DNA of 64,000 bases from Staphylococcus pseudintermedius (GTDB lineage Bacteria; Bacillota; Bacilli; Staphylococcales; Staphylococcaceae), in the NCBI RefSeq assembly GCF_001792775.2, contig NZ_MLGE02000008.1:1-64000 (forward strand), in the 5' to 3' direction. Below the pieces are notes generated by a model that was given only the letters and a program-made list of their open reading frames with translations, did not search any database and had not been told where the DNA came from. This document shows, piece after piece, positions 58,595 through 64,000 of this stretch. The first letter of the stretch is position 1. Each line of letters opens with the position of its first letter. A program made the position numbers and the translations under genes.

Positions 58595-59281
58595 ATGAAA
58601 GAATATCGTCACTATATTCATCAAGTTGGCACGATGAAATCATTATTAGAAGGTCACCTAGAGAGTGAAGTCACGATTGCTGAACTGTTACGTTACGGTG
58701 ATTATGGCTTCGGCACATTGAATCATGCAGATGGCGATTTTGTGATTATTGATGGTCAGCCCGTTCATATGAATCAGTTTGATGAGCATCACGGACTTAA
58801 TGGTAGAGAGAAAGTACCGTATGGCGCCATTTACCGTGACCGTGCTCAATTGACTTTTGACATCACTGACATGCATCATACCTATGTTTTTGAAAGAATC
58901 AAACAAAAGTTCGAAAGCAATCAGTTGTTTTCCATAACAAGAATACACGGTGACTTGAGTGATTTACATCTCAGCATTTATGAAAAACACCCAGTCATCG
59001 AACCATCATCTCAACACATACAACCGATTACTTTATCCGAAGTTGAACGTACAATTCGTGAAATCAAAGGCACTATTTTAGTTCTATTTACACCCCATGA
59101 GCTGAGTGGTATTCATCCGCCTGGGTTTAGCGCCTATTTCGTTTCAGAGCACCATCATATCGTTGGAAAAGTGATGAGCTTTAACGTTGTAGCTGCGCGT
59201 GCATCATTCCAAAGTTTTGACGGTTTCTCAGTAATCTGTCCAACCGTTGAACCATTGTTTATTCCATATTTCCCTGAATAA
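58595..59281 (+). CDS. Acetolactate-decarboxylase-like protein lacking the zinc ligands
   Basis: 228 residues from ATG 58595 (MKEYRHYIHQVGTMKSLL), preceded by AAGGAGG. The fold matches AlsD/BudA: GTMKSLLEGHLESEVTIAELL, DGDFVIIDGQPVH, VPYGAIY and LFTPHELSGIHPPGF align with the family. The family's zinc triad (HxH followed 11 residues later by H) is replaced: the HxH position reads SAY (179-181) and the third is Lys192. Loss of all three ligands predicts no acetolactate decarboxylation. No alsS is adjacent. It could be a regulatory or differently acting paralogue; it has a clear promoter and no sign of decay. Confidence 0.75.
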   Translation: MKEYRHYIHQVGTMKSLLEGHLESEVTIAELLRYGDYGFGTLNHADGDFVIIDGQPVHMNQFDEHHGLNGREKVPYGAIYRDRAQLTFDITDMHHTYVFERIKQKFESNQLFSITRIHGDLSDLHLSIYEKHPVIEPSSQHIQPITLSEVERTIREIKGTILVLFTPHELSGIHPPGFSAYFVSEHHHIVGKVMSFNVVAARASFQSFDGFSVICPTVEPLFIPYFPE

Positions 59282-59623
59282 ACAAACATTAAGTGTTTGA
59301 CACGATATCATATGACGCCTTAGCAAATAAATCATAAGAAAGATGAGTTTCCACCAAAATCGATGCAGTGAAAGTATTCAAAATTTATTCCATCATCAAT
59401 GTCAGATGACTTGTCTTGAATTAAATGAAATGCGCAATTTTAGACGTCAGCCATGTATCCGCTGCTGTACCATGCATATTCCAACAATGCGTGGTGCAGT
59501 GGTTTTTTATTTCCTCACATTTACCTTTCTTCAAAATGTTCACTTTATAGACAAAATCCTCTGGTGCCTACTATGACAGCGTTTTATCGCTACTTTTTTC
59601 AATTTTTAGATTTCTCATTTCAT
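59282..59623. other. Intergenic region upstream of fda
   Basis: About 340 bases. A 77-codon open frame at 59343 has no ribosome site and no plausible protein composition, so I do not call it. No terminator for the preceding gene is evident. Confidence 0.4.
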
Positions 59624-59652
59624 TTGAATCTGTTATCATAATTCGTCATACT
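59624..59652 (+). promoter_or_regulatory. Candidate fda promoter
   Basis: TTGAAT and CATACT separated by 17 bases, 36 bases ahead of the fda start. Confidence 0.45.
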
Positions 59653-59687
59653 AGATGTAGAAAAATGTTTCAAGGAGGAAAGTCAGT

Positions 59688-60578
59688 ATGAATCAAGAAC
59701 AATTTGATAAAATTAAAAATGGAAATGGTTTTATCGCAGCCCTTGACCAAAGTGGTGGTAGTACACCTAAAGCGTTACGTGGCTACGGTGTTTCAGAAGA
59801 TCAATACACTAATGATGACGAAATGTTCAACCTCGTTCATGACATGCGTACGCGTATTGTGACTTCTCCGTCATTTACTGCAGATAAAGTGCTTGGTGCG
59901 ATTTTATTCGAACAAACGATGGATCGTGAAGTAGAAGGTAAGCACACTGGTGAATATTTAGCTGACAAAGGTATTGTGCCTTTCTTAAAAGTAGATAAAG
60001 GGCTTGAAGATAAAGAAAATGGCGTTCAACTCATGAAGCCTATTCCTGAATTAGACAGCTTATTAGATCGTGCGAATGAACACAAAATCTTCGGTACAAA
60101 AATGCGTTCTAACATTTTAGAATTCAATAAAGAAGGTATCGACGCTGTTGTTGAACAACAATTTGGGATTGCACGCCAAATTATTTCAAAAGGTCTCGTG
60201 CCAATCATCGAGCCTGAAGTGAATATTGATGCAGAACAAAAAGCCGAAATTGAAGCTTATTTAGCTGAATCTATTCAAAAACAATTAGACAAACTTGGTT
60301 CTGAAGATTATGTGATGTTAAAGATTACCATTCCAACTCAAAAAAATCAATATCAATCATTAATCAACCATCCAAATGTAGTTCGTGTGGTGGCATTATC
60401 AGGTGGTTACAGCCTTGAAAAAGCGAATGAGTTCTTAAAAACAAATCACGGCTTGATCGCAAGTTTCTCACGTGCATTAATTAATGACTTACGTGTGAGC
60501 CAATCTGACGAAGAATTTGATCGCTTATTAGGCCAAACGATTGATGCCATTTACGACGCATCAGTCAATAAAGTCTAA
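59688..60578 (+). CDS. fda: Class I fructose-bisphosphate aldolase
   Basis: Glycolytic/gluconeogenic aldolase using a Schiff-base lysine. 296 residues, the same length as S. aureus Fda. Class I signatures: [47 protein letters not shown], and the Schiff-base region [11 protein letters not shown]. Staphylococci also carry the class II enzyme FbaA elsewhere. AAGGAGG precedes the ATG. Monocistronic. Confidence 0.96.
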   Translation: MNQEQFDKIKNGNGFIAALDQSGGSTPKALRGYGVSEDQYTNDDEMFNLVHDMRTRIVTSPSFTADKVLGAILFEQTMDREVEGKHTGEYLADKGIVPFLKVDKGLEDKENGVQLMKPIPELDSLLDRANEHKIFGTKMRSNILEFNKEGIDAVVEQQFGIARQIISKGLVPIIEPEVNIDAEQKAEIEAYLAESIQKQLDKLGSEDYVMLKITIPTQKNQYQSLINHPNVVRVVALSGGYSLEKANEFLKTNHGLIASFSRALINDLRVSQSDEEFDRLLGQTIDAIYDASVNKV

Positions 60579-60618
60579 GTGGTATGGCTCAGTTTTTAAC
60601 TCATCCCTAAAACTCAAT

Positions 60619-60676
60619 TATGGATAGCGCTCATTTTGCTTAATGTTGAAATGATGACGTTATCCATATTTTTATT
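60619..60676 (+). terminator. Probable fda terminator
   Basis: TATGGATAGCG pairs with CGTTATCCATA, followed by TTTTTATTTT. Confidence 0.6.
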
Positions 60677-61018
60677 TTACAAATTGGCTACAATTCAAAA
60701 TATACTCACACGCATTAACGCGCTCTGCCATCTCATTTTCAGTGTATGACATCCGTTTTAAAAGATTATTGCTATATTCAAATTATCTTGTATTTCATCC
60801 TATCAATTTTAAAATTTGATACAGTTACATACAGAAAAAGCAGGATGATATTTTCATAATGAAAAAATGGATAGCGGCTTGTTAATATGCAGTCAATCCA
60901 ACAGAGCTATTCGAGCCAAAAAAGCATAAAATTAAACGATAGAGAAGAAGCGGCCTACGTTAAACAATCAGTCTTTCTTGTTGCTCAATGTAGAAGCAAC
61001 CCAACCACCTCAAACATC
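60677..61018. other. Intergenic region fda / adcA
   Basis: About 340 AT-rich bases. A start-like stretch at 60859 (ATG followed by AAAAAATGG) encodes only eight residues and has no ribosome site. Nothing else recognised. Confidence 0.4.
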
Positions 61019-61058
61019 AAAAGAACCAGAAGAGATACACGTCTCGTCCGGTTCTTTT
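61019..61058 (-). terminator. adcA terminator
   Basis: Minus-strand AAAGAACCGGACGAGA / TCTCTTCTGGTTCTTTT hairpin, 12 bases past the adcA stop. Confidence 0.75.
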
Positions 61059-61069
61059 ATTAAATCATA

Positions 61070-62725
61070 TTAATGCTCTAACATTTCATCTTTAACTTGT
61101 TCTTTTGTAAGATTAGCTGGATAATATGTTGGCCAATTCTCTAACTCTTTCAATACTTTCTCACGGTCATTTCCTGTAAAGATATGGAAATGTCCTGTTT
61201 TCGTAGGCGCAATGTTATGATCGCTAAATTGTACATATTTTGGTAATCCTTCTGACGCGTCACCTTCAAGTTTGAAAGTATAACGCACACCACGGTTGCC
61301 ACCCTCATATTGCAAAATGTCTTTACCATCATACGTATATGTGCCTGTCATAGACTTACCATTCTTTGTAAAAGTAATTTGATTATCTGTAATCTTAATC
61401 TTTTCTACATCAGTTTTGTAACCTTTATCATAATAAGCTTTGTACTCTTTTGCAGATTTGTCACCTTTGTCTTCTGCTTTATGTTCAAAAACTTCATCGA
61501 GCGTACCATCTTTTAATAATGGATAAACTGATTGCCATTCACCAGCATAGTCAGATAAATCACGATCTTTCACTTGATCGTCTTTGAAATAGCCATCTTG
61601 AATCGCTTTGCTGTGTTTATTTGCTGCTTTATCGTCTTCTACTTTAATTTTGTCGTTGAGCGCTTTTTCAATGTTTTTCACATTTTCTTTCATCAATGAT
61701 TGATAAGTAGCATCTTTCGCTTGGTCTTTAGATACAGCTTCCATATTATTAAATTTCAATGGTTTCGCATCTGTTTCTTTACGAATCGTATCTGTCACCT
61801 TGTTTGCAACGTTTTCTTCGTAAAGAATATATTTCGCACCCGTTTCATTAATTTCTTTCACAATTTCAGTCAATTCTTTTTGTGATGGGTCTTCAGCATT
61901 TAAACTTTGAACGCCTTTTTGTACAAAACCATAACGATCAGCTAAATAACCTAATGATTCATGTGAAATAAATACCGCATGACCTTGATGATCTTTTGTC
62001 ACATCTTTTAACTCTTTATCAATGCTGTCTAAATCTTTTAATACTTTGTCTGCATTTTTATCATATTCTGCTTTATGTTTAGGGTCACGTTTGCTTAAAT
62101 CATCACGAATTGCAGATACGAATTTTTTATCTAATTGTGGATCTAACCATACGTGTGGATCATAACCCCCATGATGATGGTGGTGCTCATGTTCATCATG
62201 CGCTTCACTGTGCTTGTGTCCCTCTTCCCCATGCTCTTCATGTTCACCGTGTTCTTCATGCTCACCATGTTCTTCATGCTCACCGTGTTCTTCATGTTCA
62301 CCATGTTCTTCGTGCTCACCATGTTCTTCGTGCTCACCATGTTCATGTTGGTCTGTTAATAAAGTGGCTTTATCTAAACTACTTTCTAATGATAATTTAT
62401 GATCATCTTTCTTAATCGCATTTGCTACTTTTTTCGCTACAGGGTCTAGATCATCACCAGTATAAATGAATAAATCAGACTTGCTTGCATCGATAATATC
62501 TTTTTGTGTCGGCTCAAAGCTATGCAAGTCTGCCCCTTTCGGATAAATAGAATCTACTTCAACATGCTCACCACCAATTTGTTTAACAAACGATTGTAAT
62601 GGGAAAACCGTCGTTGTTACTTTTAATTGGTCGTTTGATGATGCTTTATCGTCACCTTGACCACAAGCCGCTAACATAGAACCCGACAATACCACAGTCG
62701 CTAATAATTTGAAACTTTTTTTCAT
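61070..62725 (-). CDS. adcA: Zinc-binding lipoprotein AdcA (ZnuA-ZinT fusion)
   Basis: Substrate-binding lipoprotein for the AdcBC zinc importer. 551 residues: signal peptide with lipobox LAAC (Cys21), a ZnuA-like cluster A-I domain (about 30-350) and a C-terminal ZinT/YodA domain (about 375-551; [25 protein letters not shown]). The ZnuA domain carries a histidine- and glutamate-rich loop (about 130-190) built from an EHGEHE hexapeptide repeat and ending EHHHHHGG. This loop makes it longer than the roughly 515 residues of S. aureus AdcA. GAGGAG precedes the ATG and a Zur-type box sits just upstream. Confidence 0.95.
   Translation of the reverse strand: MKKSFKLLATVVLSGSMLAACGQGDDKASSNDQLKVTTTVFPLQSFVKQIGGEHVEVDSIYPKGADLHSFEPTQKDIIDASKSDLFIYTGDDLDPVAKKVANAIKKDDHKLSLESSLDKATLLTDQHEHGEHEEHGEHEEHGEHEEHGEHEEHGEHEEHGEHEEHGEEGHKHSEAHDEHEHHHHHGGYDPHVWLDPQLDKKFVSAIRDDLSKRDPKHKAEYDKNADKVLKDLDSIDKELKDVTKDHQGHAVFISHESLGYLADRYGFVQKGVQSLNAEDPSQKELTEIVKEINETGAKYILYEENVANKVTDTIRKETDAKPLKFNNMEAVSKDQAKDATYQSLMKENVKNIEKALNDKIKVEDDKAANKHSKAIQDGYFKDDQVKDRDLSDYAGEWQSVYPLLKDGTLDEVFEHKAEDKGDKSAKEYKAYYDKGYKTDVEKIKITDNQITFTKNGKSMTGTYTYDGKDILQYEGGNRGVRYTFKLEGDASEGLPKYVQFSDHNIAPTKTGHFHIFTGNDREKVLKELENWPTYYPANLTKEQVKDEMLEH
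62229..62346 (-). repeat. 18-bp tandem repeat encoding the AdcA histidine-rich loop
   Basis: About six and a half copies of an 18-base unit (plus strand form CATGTTCTTCATGCTCAC with 1-2 base variants) that encode EHGEHE. Copy number is likely to vary between strains through slippage. Confidence 0.9.
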
Positions 62726-62742
62726 GATGTGGTCTCCTCCTA

Positions 62743-62763
62743 AAATAGTAATGATTTCGATTT
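62743..62763. promoter_or_regulatory. Zur-like box upstream of adcA
   Basis: AAATAGTAATGATTTCGATTT, an imperfect palindrome close to the staphylococcal Zur box TAAATCGTAATNATTACGATTTA. It lies 18 bases before the adcA start, so zinc-dependent repression is expected. Confidence 0.65.
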
Positions 62764-62927
62764 AAAATTATACGCTAAACATTTCATAAGCGCAATATGC
62801 ATTTTTAAAATCATTATTTTCTAAAAATGAGAAATTGCAAGATGTATTGTGTTTAAAGTGTATCTTTTTCATTAAAATCATCACAGGTTAGGATGGTCAT
62901 ATTTTTACGACAAGATACTAAAAAAGT

Positions 62928-62962
62928 GAAATAAAAAGCCGTTTGAGTGGCTCTTTTATTTC
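62928..62962 (-). terminator. Terminator of the DJ-1/PfpI gene
   Basis: GAAATAAAAAGCC pairs with GGCTCTTTTATTTC; on the minus strand it ends in a T-rich run. It lies downstream of the 63001 gene. Confidence 0.7.
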
Positions 62963-63000
62963 ACCTCAACTCTTTAAGTCCTATTCTAATTTTTTTGTTT

Positions 63001-63693
63001 TCACTTCACATCTAATCTGAGTTTAATTGCTTCACCTACATCACGTGCTGACGCTGGGTTTTGTCCTGTAATTAATTGTTCCTCTTCAACGACAAAGCTT
63101 TTTAATGGTATGATGCTTTTTTGGTAAAGTGCGCCTTTTTCTTTTAATGCGGTTTCTAACTGATATGGTACTTGTTTTTTACGTCGCGCTATACTTTCTT
63201 CTCGATTTGAGAAACCTGTCAACTTCTGACCTTCTATAAGAAAATGATCGTTTGGGCGCTTAATTTCAAGTAAAGCACTCGCACCATGACAAACTGAAGA
63301 AACGAGACCCCCACGATCGTAAATGTCGTTTACCGCACGGGCAATCGTATCATGTCCTCGGAAGTCATACATCACACCATGGCCACCGGTAAAATAAATC
63401 ACATCATACTGTGTCACATCTGCTTCATCAACGGATGGTGAATCGTGTAATTTTCGCATAAAAGTTTCATCTTCATAATATTTTTTGGTCAAACGATCTA
63501 ACGTCACTTTATTCATACTGACAGGATCTATTGGCGTTTCACCTCCGTTGATATTGTATATATCCAATTGATAATTCGGATTATTTTGGAATACATCATA
63601 AAAATGCACAAGTTCGCTTAACCATAAACCTGTTGGTAAATCAAAGCCATCAAATTGATCATAACTCGTATTCACAATCATTATTTTTTTCAT
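63001..63693 (-). CDS. DJ-1/PfpI-family protein (Hsp31-like)
   Basis: 230 residues from ATG 63693 (MKKIMIVNTSYDQFDG), where the family's first strand begins; the ribosome site is weak (GATGTG) and an upstream in-frame ATG exists. Nucleophile Cys135 lies in SSVCHGASALLE with the GGHGVMYDF loop ahead. This places it with the Hsp31/HchA-like class I glutamine-amidotransferase superfamily, whose members act as glutathione-independent glyoxalases or chaperones. The Staphylococcus member's exact activity is not certain. Single gene. Confidence 0.88.
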   Translation of the reverse strand: MKKIMIVNTSYDQFDGFDLPTGLWLSELVHFYDVFQNNPNYQLDIYNINGGETPIDPVSMNKVTLDRLTKKYYEDETFMRKLHDSPSVDEADVTQYDVIYFTGGHGVMYDFRGHDTIARAVNDIYDRGGLVSSVCHGASALLEIKRPNDHFLIEGQKLTGFSNREESIARRKKQVPYQLETALKEKGALYQKSIIPLKSFVVEEEQLITGQNPASARDVGEAIKLRLDVK

Positions 63694-63824
63694 TTTGAAC
63701 ACATCTTTCGTCTTTTTCACTATTATAACGAACTTTTCTCTATGCACTTAATACGATGCTTAACGACTATGATTTCAGACCTCATGACGGCAGTGATTAG
63801 AGTGAAAAGCACCTGAGATTCTAT

Positions 63825-63869
63825 AAAAAGAACTGTAAAATCTTTTCTAATCATCAGATTTTACAGTTC
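63825..63869 (-). terminator. Terminator of a gene entering from the right edge
   Basis: GAACTGTAAAATCT and AGATTTTACAGTTC form a perfect 14-bp stem; the T-run is on the minus strand. It therefore ends a minus-strand transcript from beyond about 63930. Confidence 0.85.
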
Positions 63870-63929
63870 ATCGCTATGTGTTGTCTGAATACGTTTGTTG
63901 GCATTTAACGTTTGCTTAGTTGTAGACTA

Positions 63930-64000
63930 CTAATTTTTCTTACTCAACCATATAATTTGCAGTGTTGATGAATTTATATGCTTACCACTGAACTCTTTTA
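63930..64000 (-). CDS. Possible C-terminal end of an off-window gene
   Basis: One minus-strand frame is open from the edge to a TAG (63930-63932) and ends SSTLQIIWLSKKN; the other two frames contain stops. A strong terminator lies about 60 bases further on. Too short to identify. Confidence 0.35.
   Translation of the reverse strand, partial: KEFSGKHINSSTLQIIWLSKKN

Noticed and set aside
59343-59576. 77-codon open frame upstream of fda
   Set aside because: No ribosome site, cysteine- and histidine-rich unnatural composition, and it overlaps an alternative frame of similar length.
60859-60885. Short start resembling a lipoprotein signal (eight codons)
   Set aside because: It stops after eight codons, has no ribosome site, and no lipoprotein sequence follows in any frame.
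62229-62346. CRISPR-like direct repeats
   Set aside because: The 18-bp units are contiguous with no spacers and are in frame inside adcA.
62110-62415. Open frames on the plus strand and a second minus frame across the AdcA histidine loop
   Set aside because: They are low-complexity shadows of the 18-bp repeat and have no ribosome sites; the AdcA frame explains the region.

Overview
The window is chromosomal DNA of a Staphylococcus. The reasons are low G+C, protein sequences close to those I know from S. aureus for LytS, DeoB, HisF, CudC, MntH, UhpT and Fda, and staphylococcal gene neighbourhoods (hptA-hptS-hptR/uhpT, hisZGDCBHAF-IE, lytSR). It is probably not S. aureus. It carries a lacZ plus GPH-permease pair, a lone thiC under a TPP riboswitch and a group II intron, which fits the coagulase-positive animal staphylococci (S. 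intermedius/hyicus side). The species is an inference.

Layout. 1-116: 5' end of a group II intron (minus strand) inserted just past the lytR terminator. 172-2661: lytR/lytS. 3137-5011: deoB/deoC deoxynucleoside catabolism. 5342-12255: complete nine-gene histidine operon with tightly overlapping genes. 12369-13343: argF. 13720-20469: choline uptake and oxidation to glycine betaine (betA, betB, the regulator cudC, the BCCT transporter cudT). The gap inside this region holds a probable Fst-like type I toxin-antitoxin locus and a structured repeat. 20861-22183: mntH with an MntR-like box. 22345-25606: PLD/DEAD-box/DUF3427 helicase, broken by an in-frame stop, plus a Nudix hydrolase. 25759-27180: secreted alkaline phosphatase. 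27628-30948: membrane protein, signal peptidase I, XRE-cupin regulator divergent from an MFS exporter. 31102-32112: nickel transporter. 32281-32811: long foldback repeat. 32825-34858: thiC and its TPP riboswitch. 35330-38951: cardiolipin synthase, lipase-like hydrolase, nucleoside hydrolase. 39065-43469: lactose pair. 43988-46641: MFS and Dcu transporters. 46831-50469: galU and a teichoic-acid-type fusion glycosyltransferase. 50716-51906: MFS protein. 52077-56898: hexose-phosphate sensing (HptA-HptS-HptR) and UhpT. 57168-60578: panE, an acetolactate-decarboxylase-like protein that lacks its zinc ligands, and class I fructose-bisphosphate aldolase. 61070-63693: zinc lipoprotein AdcA under a Zur-like box, and a DJ-1/PfpI protein. 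The right edge cuts a probable gene end.

Several units form regulated circuits visible in the DNA: CudC-type palindromes GTTAA-N7/8-TTTAAC at both betB and cudT, cre sites at lacP and uhpT, an MntR-like box at mntH, a Zur-like box at adcA, and a riboswitch with its terminator at thiC. The least explained material is the toxin-antitoxin locus (18227-18503), three copies of a structured intergenic element that show compensatory stem changes, and the metal-site-less AlsD paralogue.
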